64,000 bases of DNA from NCBI RefSeq assembly GCF_001482285.1, contig NZ_LOEP01000033.1, positions 62,001 to 126,000 of the forward strand. Direction: 5' to 3'. Below, one piece after another: positions 25,099 to 34,337 of the stretch. The notes beneath the pieces are model-generated. The model was not told where the DNA came from. It made no database searches and worked only from the letters and a program-made list of their open reading frames with translations. Position 1 is the stretch's first letter; every line of letters starts with the position of its first letter. Source of the stretch: Haloferax sp. Q22. Lineage in GTDB: Archaea > Halobacteriota > Halobacteria > Halobacteriales > Haloferacaceae. The position numbers and the translations under genes were made by a program.

Positions 25099-26298
25099 AT
25101 GACTCGAATCACATCCGTAGCTCTGCGCCGCGTGCTCGACTCCCGTGGGAACCCGACGGTCGAAGCCGACGTGCTCACCGAATCCGGTGGGTTCGGTCGC
25201 GCTGCGGCCCCGAGCGGGGCGTCCACCGGCGAGTACGAGGCAATCGAACTGCCGCCGACCGAAGCCATCGCCGCCGCGCGGCGACACGCCGTTCCCCGAC
25301 TCGTGGACGAGGTCCACGCGGGCAACCAGCGCGAGGTCGACGCGACGCTCCGCGCCGCAGACGGCTCCGAGAACTTCTCGGAAATCGGCGCGAACAGCGC
25401 GGTCGCCATCTCGATGGCGGCCGCGAAGGCCGGTGCCGACGTGCTCGGTGCACCCCTGTACCAGCACCTCGGCGGCGCGTTCCGCGGCGACAACTTCCCG
25501 ACGCCGCTCGGGAACGTCATCGGTGGCGGTGAACACGCCAAGGAAGCGACGAACATCCAGGAGTTCCTCGCCGCGCCCGTCGGCGCGCCGAGCGTCTCCG
25601 AAGCCGTCTTCGCCAACGCGAAGGTCCACGCCCGCGCGTCCGAGATTCTCGACGAGCGCGGCGTGCCCGCCGCGAAGGGCGACGAGGGTGCGTGGGCACC
25701 GCCGGTTTCGGACGCCGACGCGTTCGAAATCATGTCCGAAGCGGTCTCCGACGTCGAGGACGAACTCGGCTTCGAGATTCGCTTCGGCCTCGACATCGCG
25801 GCCTCGGAGATGTTCGAAGACGGCGTCTACCACTACGGTGACGAGACGAAGACGACGGACGAGCAGATCGACTACGTCGCCGAGATGGTCGACGAGTACG
25901 ACCTCGTCTACGTCGAAGACCCCCTCGACGAGAACGACTACGAGGGCTTCGCGGAACTCACAGAGCGCGTGGGCGACCGCACGCTCATCTGCGGTGACGA
26001 CCTGTTCGTCACCAACGTCGACCGTCTGCAGGACGGCATCGACGTGGGCGCCGCGAACTCCATCCTCATCAAGCCGAACCAGATCGGGACGCTGACCGAC
26101 GCGTTCGACGCCGTCGAACTCGCCTCCCGAAACGGGATGGACGCCGTCATCTCTCACCGCTCCGGTGAGACGGAAGACGCGACCATCGCACACCTCGCCG
26201 TCGCAACCGACGCGCCGTTCATCAAGACTGGCACGGTGCAGGGCGAGCGAACCGCCAAACTGAACGAACTCATCCGCATCGCGGACGACGCAGTATGA
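25099..26298 (+). CDS. eno: Enolase
   Basis: Interconverts 2-phosphoglycerate and phosphoenolpyruvate in glycolysis and gluconeogenesis. The 399 residues contain [32 protein letters not shown], the metal-site segment [21 protein letters not shown] with the following [15 protein letters not shown], and [18 protein letters not shown]. It sits between rpo6 and rps2, a recurrent archaeal placement. It overlaps rps2 by four bases. Confidence 0.97.
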   Translation: MTRITSVALRRVLDSRGNPTVEADVLTESGGFGRAAAPSGASTGEYEAIELPPTEAIAAARRHAVPRLVDEVHAGNQREVDATLRAADGSENFSEIGANSAVAISMAAAKAGADVLGAPLYQHLGGAFRGDNFPTPLGNVIGGGEHAKEATNIQEFLAAPVGAPSVSEAVFANAKVHARASEILDERGVPAAKGDEGAWAPPVSDADAFEIMSEAVSDVEDELGFEIRFGLDIAASEMFEDGVYHYGDETKTTDEQIDYVAEMVDEYDLVYVEDPLDENDYEGFAELTERVGDRTLICGDDLFVTNVDRLQDGIDVGAANSILIKPNQIGTLTDAFDAVELASRNGMDAVISHRSGETEDATIAHLAVATDAPFIKTGTVQGERTAKLNELIRIADDAV

Positions 26299-27077
26299 GC
26301 GACAACGAAAACGACGCGGTGGAGGTCGCCGACGAGGAACCCGAGACGGAGACCGAAGCGGTCACCGAGACGGAACCCGCCGAGGCCGCCACCGAAGACG
26401 AGACAGCAGAGACCGCTGAGGCGGCCGACGAAGCCGCCGAAGCCGAAGAAGCAGAGCCGGAACCGGCCTTCGACGAGGACGTTATGCCCGACGAAGACGC
26501 CGACCTGCTCATCCCGGTCGAGGACTACCTGGCCGCCGGTGTCCACATCGGTACCCAGCAGAAGACCAAGGACATGGTCCGGTTCATCCACCGTGTCCGC
26601 GACGACGGGCTCTACGTGCTCGACGTCAGCCAGACGGACTCGCGAATCCGCACCGCCGCGGACTTCCTCGCGAACTACAGTCCGGAGCAGATTCTGGTCA
26701 CGTCCTCGCGCCAGTACGGTCGCTTCCCGGCCGAGAAGTTCGCCGACGCCGTCGGCGCTCGAGCCCGCACGGGCCGCTTCATCCCGGGAACCCTGACGAA
26801 CCCCGACTACGCCGGCTACATCGAACCCGACGTGGTCGTCGTCACCGACCCGATTGGTGACGCGCAGGCCGTCAAGGAGGCCATCACGGTCGGCATCCCG
26901 GTCATCGCGATGTGCGACTCCAACAACCAGACGTCGAACGTCGACCTCGTCGTCCCGACGAACAACAAGGGTCGACGCGCGCTGTCGGTCGTCTACTGGC
27001 TCCTCGCCAACGAGACGCTCGACCGCCGCGGCTCCGACACCGTCTACGCCCTCGAAGACTTCGAGGCCGAACTGTAG
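26295..27077 (+). CDS. rps2: 30S ribosomal protein uS2
   Basis: Small-subunit protein of 260 residues. About the first 65 residues form a very acidic extension rich in Glu, Ala, Thr and Asp. The folded uS2 domain follows: [60 protein letters not shown] and [20 protein letters not shown]. The extension resembles those of haloarchaeal salt-adapted ribosomal proteins. It is the last gene of the rpl18e-rps2 unit. Confidence 0.97.
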   Translation: MSDNENDAVEVADEEPETETEAVTETEPAEAATEDETAETAEAADEAAEAEEAEPEPAFDEDVMPDEDADLLIPVEDYLAAGVHIGTQQKTKDMVRFIHRVRDDGLYVLDVSQTDSRIRTAADFLANYSPEQILVTSSRQYGRFPAEKFADAVGARARTGRFIPGTLTNPDYAGYIEPDVVVVTDPIGDAQAVKEAITVGIPVIAMCDSNNQTSNVDLVVPTNNKGRRALSVVYWLLANETLDRRGSDTVYALEDFEAEL

Positions 27078-27252
27078 TCCGGGACGACCTTTCGATTCGA
27101 CTTTTCTGACGCCCGCCCGGTGAGCGGCGGCGCTTTCGCCCGATTCGATGCAGTCACGACGCCGCCGACCGCGCGTCGGGTCGATGCCACGCGAGACCAC
27201 AGACCCGAGTCCGCCACAAACGGTTTTGTGCGTTGTTCCCATAGCTAACCAC

Positions 27253-28413
27253 ATGAGTAAACTCCTCCACCAACTCACCGTGACCGAACTCGCGGACCGA
27301 CTCGACGCGGGTGATTCGTTCACCGTGGTCGACACGCGACCACCGGAGAGCTTCGACGCGTGGCACATCGAGGGCGCGGTCAACGTCCCGTTCCACCCCG
27401 TCGACGGACTCGGCGGCGACTGGGACTGGGACCGCGTCGACGACCTCGCCGAGGAAGGGCCGGTCGTCGCCATCTGCGGGAAAGGGCTGTCTTCGACGTC
27501 GTTCGGCTTCGAACTCGCGGCGCGGGGATACGACGAGGTTGAGGTCGTCAAAGGCGGCATGGAGGACTGGAGCAAGCTGTACGAGGTGGTCGAACTCGAC
27601 ACCGGCAACGACGACTTGTTCGTCGCGCAGGTCCAGCGGCGCGCGAAGGGCTGTCTCGGCTACGTCGTCGGCTCGCGGTCGGCCCGCGAGGCGGTCGTCG
27701 TGGACCCGACCCGGCAGGTCCACGAGTTCGAACTCGTCGCCGCTGACGCCGGTATGACGGTCTCGGGTGTGCTCGACACGCACGTCCACGCCGACCACGT
27801 CTCGGGCGGCCGGGCCCTCGCCGACCGACTCGGCGTGCCGTACTACCTCGGTTCGGAGGCGACGGACCGCGACGTCGAATACGAGTTCACCGCGCTCGAC
27901 GACGGCGAGACGCTGGCCGTCGGCGACTACGATATCGAAGCGATTCACGCGCCGGGCCACACCTCGGACATGACGAACTACCTCGTCGACGGTCGGTTCC
28001 TCTGCACCGGCGACACGTTGTTCGTCGAGTCGGTCGGCCGGACGGAGCTCCAGTTCGGCGACGCCGACGCGGCGACGGGCGCGGAACTCCTCTACGAGAC
28101 GCTCCACGACACGCTGTTGTCGCTCCCCGACGAGACGCGCGTCCTCCCCGGGCACGTCTCAGTCGGGACGGACGGGCGCTACGGCGTCGCCGCACCGGGC
28201 GAACTCGTGAGCGCGACCCTCGGCGACCTGCGCGCGGACCTCGACCTCCTGTCGATGGACGAGTCGGCGTTCGTGGACCGCGTGGCCGGGGACACGCCCG
28301 AGAAGCCGGTGAACTACGAGCGCGTCATCGCTATCAACACCGGACGGGCCTCGGTCGGCGACGAGGAGGAGGCGACCGAACTCGAACTCGGACCGAACAA
28401 CTGCGCCGCCTGA
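27253..28413 (+). CDS. Rhodanese/metallo-beta-lactamase fusion (persulfide dioxygenase-like)
   Basis: A 386-residue two-domain enzyme. Residues about 5-115 form a rhodanese domain with the likely catalytic Cys in VVAICGKGLSS. Residues about 120-330 form a metallo-beta-lactamase domain with the metal motif THVHADH, GHTSDM, the aspartate region CTGDTLFVE and the late GHVSVG. This is the layout of sulfur-transfer persulfide dioxygenase-like proteins, but here the rhodanese is N-terminal. It probably handles glutathione-like or protein persulfides, though this is family inference. ATG 27253 is about 30 bases after a GTTTTGTG element. Confidence 0.88.
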   Translation: MSKLLHQLTVTELADRLDAGDSFTVVDTRPPESFDAWHIEGAVNVPFHPVDGLGGDWDWDRVDDLAEEGPVVAICGKGLSSTSFGFELAARGYDEVEVVKGGMEDWSKLYEVVELDTGNDDLFVAQVQRRAKGCLGYVVGSRSAREAVVVDPTRQVHEFELVAADAGMTVSGVLDTHVHADHVSGGRALADRLGVPYYLGSEATDRDVEYEFTALDDGETLAVGDYDIEAIHAPGHTSDMTNYLVDGRFLCTGDTLFVESVGRTELQFGDADAATGAELLYETLHDTLLSLPDETRVLPGHVSVGTDGRYGVAAPGELVSATLGDLRADLDLLSMDESAFVDRVAGDTPEKPVNYERVIAINTGRASVGDEEEATELELGPNNCAA

Positions 28414-28470
28414 GCCGACCGTCGGACTTCTGCTCGCGATTCAGGGCGGTTCGAGTCGGATCGGGGCGAC

Positions 28471-29289
28471 TCAGGGGAGTTCCACCACGCCCAATCGACC
28501 TTCGAACAGGTCGTGGTCGAACCACGCCATGTGGCGGTCGCTGTAGCGAATCCGGGGACCGAGCGACAGCGAGTTCCGCGCCCGGTCGAGGTCGGTGACG
28601 CCGACGAGGAACGCGCACGGTCCCTCGCCGACCTCGTCGATGCGCTCCCCGAGCGCGCCGCCACCGGGTTCGCACAGGGCGAGTGGCGTGCCGGGAACGG
28701 CGGCGAACTCGGAGAACGGGCCGTTGATATCGACCGGCGAGGGGTAGCGGTGCCGCCGGGCGAACAGCGCCGCGGTCGTCTCGCGGTCCCGGGTGGCGAC
28801 GACGACGGTTTGGAGTCCGCGAACGGCGGCGTTTCGCGCGGCTTTCGGGACGCGGTAGCTCCGCGGGGTGCGGTCGCGGATGAAGAAGGGAAGTCGCTGG
28901 TCCGCGCCTTCGAAGCACATGTCCCACTCGACGAGGCGGCCGTCCGGCCGGGCGCGGGAGGCCTCGTGGGGGCCGTCGACGGGGAGGCCGGCATCGATGG
29001 CGCTTTTGGCGGTGGCGGCGGCGTCGTCGGTCTCCAGACACCACGATGCGGGGCCGGCGTCGGTCGCGAGGTGGTCTGGCCAGAAGCCAGCGTCTTCGGC
29101 GTCGGTCCCAAGCGTCGGCGCGATGAGTTCGAGGTACGACCCGTCGGGGAACGGGACGACGGCCATGTGTGTCGTTCCAGTCCCGTGTTCGCCGCCGTAC
29201 GTCGGCGTGAGACCGACCTCGTTCGCGGCCGCCCGAAGTTCGTACAGTTCGGTACCACCGAACGCGACGTGGTCGATGGTTCGGTCCAT
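28471..29289 (-). CDS. VOC/glyoxalase-like family protein
   Basis: A 272-residue protein with the fold signature of the vicinal-oxygen-chelate superfamily. It starts TIDHVAFGGTELYELR, with HMAVVPFPDGSYLELIAP and a second module TVVVATRDRETTAALFARRH. Conserved metal-type residues include His7, His42 and Glu55. I recall the subgroup as Glyoxalase_3-like, whose reactions are unknown. A minus-strand ACTATACC at about 29310-29317 lies about 25 bases before the start. It is divergent from the metalloprotease gene. Confidence 0.85.
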   Translation of the reverse strand: MDRTIDHVAFGGTELYELRAAANEVGLTPTYGGEHGTGTTHMAVVPFPDGSYLELIAPTLGTDAEDAGFWPDHLATDAGPASWCLETDDAAATAKSAIDAGLPVDGPHEASRARPDGRLVEWDMCFEGADQRLPFFIRDRTPRSYRVPKAARNAAVRGLQTVVVATRDRETTAALFARRHRYPSPVDINGPFSEFAAVPGTPLALCEPGGGALGERIDEVGEGPCAFLVGVTDLDRARNSLSLGPRIRYSDRHMAWFDHDLFEGRLGVVELP

Positions 29290-29399
29290 ACGCTCCCCAC
29301 GTCAGACTCGGTATAGTGTTTAGGGGCGTCGTGTCTGCGAATCAGAGGGTTCGTTCCGCCCGACCGAAGCGTTTTGCGTCCGGCCCACCACGATACCGT

Positions 29400-30362
29400 A
29401 TGAACCTCTTTCGGAGCGTCAAAGCGGTCGCGGACGCTTCGGCGACCGGCTCCGGCACCATCGACTGGGACGCCGTCGCCGAGGCCGCAAAAGCCGCGAC
29501 CGACCCCAGTTCGCTCGACCTCTCGGAGGCGGAGCGAGCGGGGTACGCCGCGGACGTTCGCGACGCGCGCGACCGCCTTTCGACCGTCGCCGAGGTGGAG
29601 TTCGACGTGCCCGAAGTCGTCGAAGTCCAGAACCGACACCACTGGATAGACGCGAACGTGGCGACGTTCCGCCGGGTGATGCTCCCGTTCGAGGAACACG
29701 GCCCCGCGCTCCTTCCCGGTGTCACCCGCGCCGTCAACACCGGTTCGTTCGCCTTCGTCCTCTCGTTCCTCGGGAACAACGTCCTCGGGCAGTACGACCC
29801 GCTGCTCCTCGCCGAGGGCGACGACGACCACGGCCTGTACTTCGTCCACCCGAACATCCGCCGGGTCGCCGACAGCCTCGACGTGGACTACCCGCGGTTC
29901 CGCCGCTGGATTGCCTTCCACGAGGTGTCCCACGCCGCGGAGTTCGGCGCGGCCCCGTGGCTCTCGACGCACCTCGAATCGCGGATGCAACGCGGCGTCG
30001 ACGCGCTCGTCGAAGGCGACCTCGACCGCGACGCGTTCCGCGAACTCGACACGGCGATGACCGCCGTCGAGGGCTACGCGGAACTGCTGATGGACCGGGC
30101 GTTCGACGACGACTACGAGGACCTCCGCCGAAAGCTCGACGAGCGACGACAGGGCGGCGGCCCAGTCGCGAAGCTCGCGCGGCGGCTCCTCGGACTCGGA
30201 CTTAAGCGCCGGCAGTACGAACGCGGCGCTCGGTTCTTCGAACACGTCGCTGACGAACGCGGCGTCGCGGCCGCTTCGCGGGTGTGGGATCATCCGGAGA
30301 ACTTACCGACCGACGCGGAATTGGACGCACCCGAGCGATGGATCGCGCGGGTGTCGCCCTGA
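29400..30362 (+). CDS. Zinc-dependent metalloprotease, DUF2342 (zincin) family
   Basis: A 320-residue protein of the DUF2342 zincin-like group, seen in actinobacteria and haloarchaea. The zinc site is HEVSH within RRWIAFHEVSHAAEFGAAPW, and a likely third ligand lies in AMTAVEGYAELLMDRAF. The N-terminal part contains LPFEEHG and an FVLSFLGNNVLGQYDPLLLA segment. Substrate unknown; some relatives are annotated as linked to F420 metabolism, which I cannot confirm here. ATG 29400 is preceded at about 27-30 bases by GCGTTTTGCG. Its stop codon overlaps the proposed structured RNA region. Confidence 0.88.
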   Translation: MNLFRSVKAVADASATGSGTIDWDAVAEAAKAATDPSSLDLSEAERAGYAADVRDARDRLSTVAEVEFDVPEVVEVQNRHHWIDANVATFRRVMLPFEEHGPALLPGVTRAVNTGSFAFVLSFLGNNVLGQYDPLLLAEGDDDHGLYFVHPNIRRVADSLDVDYPRFRRWIAFHEVSHAAEFGAAPWLSTHLESRMQRGVDALVEGDLDRDAFRELDTAMTAVEGYAELLMDRAFDDDYEDLRRKLDERRQGGGPVAKLARRLLGLGLKRRQYERGARFFEHVADERGVAAASRVWDHPENLPTDAELDAPERWIARVSP

Positions 30363-30543
30363 GGAGACTGCAACTCCATCTTAACATGCGTACCCGATGC
30401 CCGAGCCCTGCTCGGGTCGCGTACGTACCTTGGGTAGGACGCTGTGTTGCATCGAAGGCCCAATTCCGGTGCCCCACAGCGCTCTCCGGTGAATAACCAG
30501 GTCATTGCCCCTGCCCTGGTTACCGGCGAAAGCCCCTCCTCAG
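30359..30543 (-). ncRNA. Candidate structured non-coding RNA (strand uncertain)
   Basis: The gene-free gap contains an RNA-like fold. An 8-bp closing helix (30359-30366 with 30536-30543) encloses three hairpins. One is 30389-30425, with inner stem 30400-30406/30410-30416. One is 30440-30446 with 30475-30481. One is 30486-30490/30522-30526 continuing into 30495-30501/30515-30521. The minus strand is favoured because TATA-like stretches lie at 30551-30560 and 30590-30599, upstream on that strand. It does not show the conserved cores I know for 7S RNA or RNase P RNA. Transcription is unproven. Confidence 0.5.
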
Positions 30544-30550
30544 AGGACGG

Positions 30551-30600
30551 GTATATACTCTGCGATTCGTTCCCATACGGTTAATATGGAATATATATCT
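30551..30600 (-). promoter_or_regulatory. AT-rich promoter-like region beside the candidate RNA
   Basis: Contains GTATATAC and AATATATATC within 50 bases, sharply AT-rich against the surroundings. Read on the minus strand, either could serve as a TATA box for the structured region. On the plus strand no gene follows. The small membrane protein gene ends at 30630 on the other side. Confidence 0.45.
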
Positions 30601-30629
30601 GTGTTCGAAATTCACAACAGACGATACGT

Positions 30630-30842
30630 CTAGCGTCGGTTCACCGCGGTGAACTCCTGGGCCCAGCGGCCCAGATACCACGTGAGGAGCCCGCCGACGG
30701 CCAGGCCGGCGAGGAGCGCGATTGCGCCCTGAACGAGCGTCGCTCCGGCTTGGACAGCGACGAGTCCGGCCGACGCGCCGACCAACAGGACGAATCCGAT
30801 TTTGATTCGATTGTTGGCGAGCCGCGTCTCCTCGTCGCTCAT
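30630..30842 (-). CDS. Small two-helix membrane protein
   Basis: A 70-residue protein, MSDEETRLANNRIKIGFVLL, with two hydrophobic helices (about 15-31 and 35-55) and a final NRR. It looks like a haloarchaeal integral membrane protein of unknown function. The shorter start at 30842 is chosen over 30857 because it follows the family-like acidic opening. Nothing in the context suggests a role. Confidence 0.7.
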   Translation of the reverse strand: MSDEETRLANNRIKIGFVLLVGASAGLVAVQAGATLVQGAIALLAGLAVGGLLTWYLGRWAQEFTAVNRR

Positions 30843-30957
30843 GCTGGAACCGACCATCGTTCCTCCGAAATCACGCCGTTGGGCGGTTTTCGCGACCGCC
30901 CGCGGAGTCTATCGTCCATAGCTGTCCATTGGGTTGGGAGGGTTTGAAACCGATGTC

Positions 30958-31536
30958 TCACTGGAACCCGCGGTCGACGCCGTCGGACTCGATGAGGTCG
31001 TCGAGGTCCGTGGACAGCAGTTCGTCAGCGTCGGCGAACTCGTCTGCGAGGTCGTCGAGGCGGTCGGGCCGGGCGTCGAACTCGTAGTCCATCGGGCCGA
31101 ACGCCGGACTTTCGAGCGCCTCCATCACGTCGGTGAAGAAGTCGTCGGCGGTGGTCGGCGCGTCGGCGTGGACTTTCACAGTTTCTTCGAGTCGCCGCGC
31201 CATCGACTCGGCCTGTGACTCATCTTCGGGGGGTCGCTGGACGGCGAACCGGCCGGCGTCGCTCTCGCCGTGCTCGTCACCGCGCCGGTGGGGGAACAGC
31301 GGGTCGAGGTCGTCGTCGATGCGACGGGCGACGCGAGCGCCGACGCCGCGGACCTCGTAGGGGTTCTTCGCGTACGTCTTCAGTTGGTAGACTCCGGCGT
31401 TTGGGTGGGCGAGAAAGAGGTCCTCGCCGAGGCTCCGTCGCCGGGTGCCCGCGACGGCCCGCCACGCGTCGGGGTCGCGGTCGCGGCCGTCTTCGACGAC
31501 CTCCGAGAGGATGTCCTGCCAATCTCTGACGCGCAT
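30958..31536 (-). CDS. Uncharacterised conserved haloarchaeal protein
   Basis: I do not recognise a family for this 192-residue protein. It begins MRVRDWQDILSEVVEDGRDR and contains EDLFLAHPNAGVYQLKTYAK, NPYEVRGVGARVARRIDDDL and a helical acidic second half. The segment HPNAGVYQLKTYAKNPYEVR followed by the helix GVGARVARR hints at a helix-hairpin-helix or nucleic-acid-linked role, but that is weak. It is divergent from the Dna2-like gene, with about 120 bp between starts. Confidence 0.75.
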   Translation of the reverse strand: MRVRDWQDILSEVVEDGRDRDPDAWRAVAGTRRRSLGEDLFLAHPNAGVYQLKTYAKNPYEVRGVGARVARRIDDDLDPLFPHRRGDEHGESDAGRFAVQRPPEDESQAESMARRLEETVKVHADAPTTADDFFTDVMEALESPAFGPMDYEFDARPDRLDDLADEFADADELLSTDLDDLIESDGVDRGFQ

Positions 31537-31658
31537 GGTTGGGCGTACCACGCGGGGGAGAAAGAGCGTGACGGTCGGGGGAATTCGTGTACGCGAACCA
31601 CCACGGGACTCACACCCCACCGACGGCTATTTGGCCGCGCCTCACCGACGGTTCGGAC

Positions 31659-34313
31659 GTGAACCTTCGCGGTCCGCTCGTCGAGGTCGGCGAGCCGCGT
31701 GACGTCGAAACGAAGTACGGCGAGCGCTCGCTGGCGGAGGTGACGCTCCGCCCCGAGCGCGGGACCGGAGAGCCAGTCACCGTCACCCTCTGGGGGAAGT
31801 GGACCCACGCCGCCGAACACGCCGAGCCGGGCATGGATATCCTCGTCACCGACGCCGAGGAGTCCGAGTACCGCGGCGAGACGACGTACTCGACCGGCTC
31901 CGAGTCGTTCGTCGTCGTCGAGCCCGATTTCCTCGTCGACGTGACCGACATCCGCTCGTGGGTGCAGTGCTCGCGGATGTACTACCTGAACAAGCTCTCG
32001 GGCATCCCGCTGAACTACCCGGTGGTGAAAGGGACCATCGTCCACGACGTGTTCGGCGACCTCCTCCGCGGCCGCGACCTCGACTCGTCCATCGACGAGC
32101 GCATCGACGAGCGCGGCCTCGAACTCGGCCTGCTCGGCCGCGAGGTCGACGAAGTCGCAGACGAGGTGCGCCGCAACGCCGCCGCCATCGAAGGCTGGCT
32201 CTCGCAGGGCGTCCTCACGGACGAAGACGAGTGGCGCTCGGAGTACACCCTCATCTCGCCGACGTTCGGCATCAAGGGCCGCGCCGACGCCCTCCGGCGG
32301 GGGTCGCCCGTCGAACTCAAGACCGGCAAGAACCTCAACCGCGACCCGCGGTTCCAGGACAAGATTCAGGCCGCCTCCTACGCGCTCATCCTCGAAGAGC
32401 GGGGCGTGCCGGTCGACACGGGGACGCTCCTCTACACGAAGAACACGACGCTCGACCGCACCGAGGAATCCGGCGATCTCTCGCCTGCGAAGGACTTCTC
32501 CATCGGTCGCGGGCTCCTCGAATTCGTCGTCCGCACCCGCAACGAAATCGCGGCGATGGAACACGACGCGTCGGTGCCGACCGGCTACGAGGTGAACTCG
32601 AAGTGCGAGTACTGCTTCGAGAAGGACACCTGCATGGTCGTCTCTGGCAGACTCGACCAGGAGTCGAAAGCCGGCGCAATCGGGCAGCCGGTCCCCGAGG
32701 ACGAACGCGACTACTTCGACCGGTTCTACCGCGCCGTCGAAGAAGAGCGCCGGGCGGTCCACAACGAGTACCGAAAGCTCTGGGACCAGAGCGCCGAGGA
32801 GCGCGCCGACGACGACCGGGCGCTCATCGGTCTCGAACCCCTCGGCCAGACTGAGCGCCCCGACGGCACGTGGGAACTCCGAGCCAAACAGACCGACGAC
32901 GCGGTGTCGAAACTCCGCGCCGGCGACGTGGCGCTCGCCAGCGACGGCCACCCCGTCGAGGGGCACGCCGAACTCGCGCGCATCGTCGAACTCGGCGACG
33001 AGATCGTCGTCACAACCGACGAACCCGTGCCGCTCCGCCGTCTCGACGTGTACCCCTCCGAACTCACCGTCGACCGCTTGCTCACCGCGCTCCACGACGC
33101 GGTGCTCAAAGGCTCGCCCGGCCGGAAAGACGTGCTGTTCGGCCGCCGCGACCCCGACTTTTCGGACCGCTCTGCGGGCCGCACGTTCATCGACAACAAC
33201 GACGCGCAGGACGACGCGGTGCGCCTCGCGGTCGACGCCGACGACCTCGCGCTCATCCACGGGCCGCCGGGGACGGGCAAGACCTACACCATCGCCCGGA
33301 CCATCCGCGCGCTCGTCGAGGACGGCAACCGCGTCCTGCTTTCGGCCTTCACGAACCGCGCGGTCGACAACGCGCTGGAGGCCCTGCGCGACCAAGGGTT
33401 CGAAGATATCGTCCGCGTCGGCACCGAATCGGGCGTCCGCGAGGACATGCAGGACGTGCGTCTCTCACGGAGCGGCGACCCGAACGCGCTCGCCGCCGCC
33501 CTCCACGACGCGCCGGTAGTCGCCGCGACCACCGCCTCCTGCGGGTCGCGCGTGATGCGCGAGCAGTCGTTCGACGTGGCGCTCGTCGACGAGGCGTCCC
33601 AGATAACCGAACCGGGGACGCTCGCCGCCGTCAATCTCGCCGACCGGTTCGTCCTCGTCGGCGACCACAAACAGCTTCCGCCGGTCGTCCGCGCCGAAAA
33701 CGACCTCCAGAAATCGCTGTTCCAGCGACTCATCGAGACGTACCCCGACGCCTCGGTCATGCTCGACCGCCAGTACCGCATGTCCCAGCGGATTCAGGCC
33801 TTTGCCTCCAAGGAGTTCTACGACGGTGCGCTCCGCCCGGCGACGGGGGCCGTCGCCGCCCAACATCTCCGCGACCTCGGCGTCGACACCGCGGACCTCC
33901 CCGCCGAACTCGCGGACCAAGTCGCCTTCGTCGACCCCGACGGCCGGCGCGTCGGCAACACGAACCCCGTCGAAGCCGACCGCGTGGCCGAAGTCGTCGC
34001 CGCCTATGAGGCCGCCGGTGTCGACATCGACGACATCGGCGTCATCGCCCCGTTCCGGGCGCAGGTCGCCGAAATCTCCCGCCGAACCGACGCGACCGTG
34101 GACACGGTCGACCGGTTCCAGGGCTCCTCGAAGGAGGTCATCGTCGTCTCCTTCGTCGCCACCGGCGAGTTAGACGGCCCGCTGTTCGAGGACCACCGTC
34201 GTATCAACGTCGCCCTCACGCGGGCGAAGAAGGCGCTGTGTCTCGTCGGCGACGCCGACGCGCTCGAATCCGACCCGTTCTACGACCGGATGCTCGCGTG
34301 GGCGCGGCGGTAG
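31659..34313 (+). CDS. Dna2-like nuclease-helicase
   Basis: An 884-residue DNA repair or replication protein. The N-terminus (about 1-85) looks like an OB-fold (LVEVGEPRDVETKYGERSLA). A PD-(D/E)XK nuclease of the Cas4/Dna2 type follows, with its first iron-sulfur Cys in WVQCSRMYYL, catalytic GRADAL...VELKTGK, and the other three cysteines in CEYCFEKDTCMV. A superfamily 1 helicase completes it: IHGPPGTGKTYTI, LVDEASQITEPGTLA, LVGDHKQLPPVV, LDRQYRMSQRI and NVALTRAKKALCLVGD. GTG 31659 is chosen because a CTATTTGG element lies about 30 bases upstream; GTG 31587 is also possible. Confidence 0.9.
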   Translation: MNLRGPLVEVGEPRDVETKYGERSLAEVTLRPERGTGEPVTVTLWGKWTHAAEHAEPGMDILVTDAEESEYRGETTYSTGSESFVVVEPDFLVDVTDIRSWVQCSRMYYLNKLSGIPLNYPVVKGTIVHDVFGDLLRGRDLDSSIDERIDERGLELGLLGREVDEVADEVRRNAAAIEGWLSQGVLTDEDEWRSEYTLISPTFGIKGRADALRRGSPVELKTGKNLNRDPRFQDKIQAASYALILEERGVPVDTGTLLYTKNTTLDRTEESGDLSPAKDFSIGRGLLEFVVRTRNEIAAMEHDASVPTGYEVNSKCEYCFEKDTCMVVSGRLDQESKAGAIGQPVPEDERDYFDRFYRAVEEERRAVHNEYRKLWDQSAEERADDDRALIGLEPLGQTERPDGTWELRAKQTDDAVSKLRAGDVALASDGHPVEGHAELARIVELGDEIVVTTDEPVPLRRLDVYPSELTVDRLLTALHDAVLKGSPGRKDVLFGRRDPDFSDRSAGRTFIDNNDAQDDAVRLAVDADDLALIHGPPGTGKTYTIARTIRALVEDGNRVLLSAFTNRAVDNALEALRDQGFEDIVRVGTESGVREDMQDVRLSRSGDPNALAAALHDAPVVAATTASCGSRVMREQSFDVALVDEASQITEPGTLAAVNLADRFVLVGDHKQLPPVVRAENDLQKSLFQRLIETYPDASVMLDRQYRMSQRIQAFASKEFYDGALRPATGAVAAQHLRDLGVDTADLPAELADQVAFVDPDGRRVGNTNPVEADRVAEVVAAYEAAGVDIDDIGVIAPFRAQVAEISRRTDATVDTVDRFQGSSKEVIVVSFVATGELDGPLFEDHRRINVALTRAKKALCLVGDADALESDPFYDRMLAWARR

Positions 34314-34337
34314 GGCAGCCTCACGACCGATCGACTG

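Noticed and set aside
28314-30293. A 659-codon minus-strand open frame over the VOC and zincin genes
   Set aside because: It is a shadow of the real frames, rich in Arg, Ser and Pro and lacking any family motif.
30359-30543. Assignment of the structured region to 7S RNA, RNase P RNA or an H/ACA guide
   Set aside because: I could not find their conserved cores or box elements, and the span is too short for the first two.
31380-33395. A 671-codon minus-strand frame opposite the Dna2-like gene
   Set aside because: Antisense to clear helicase and nuclease motifs; no domain visible.
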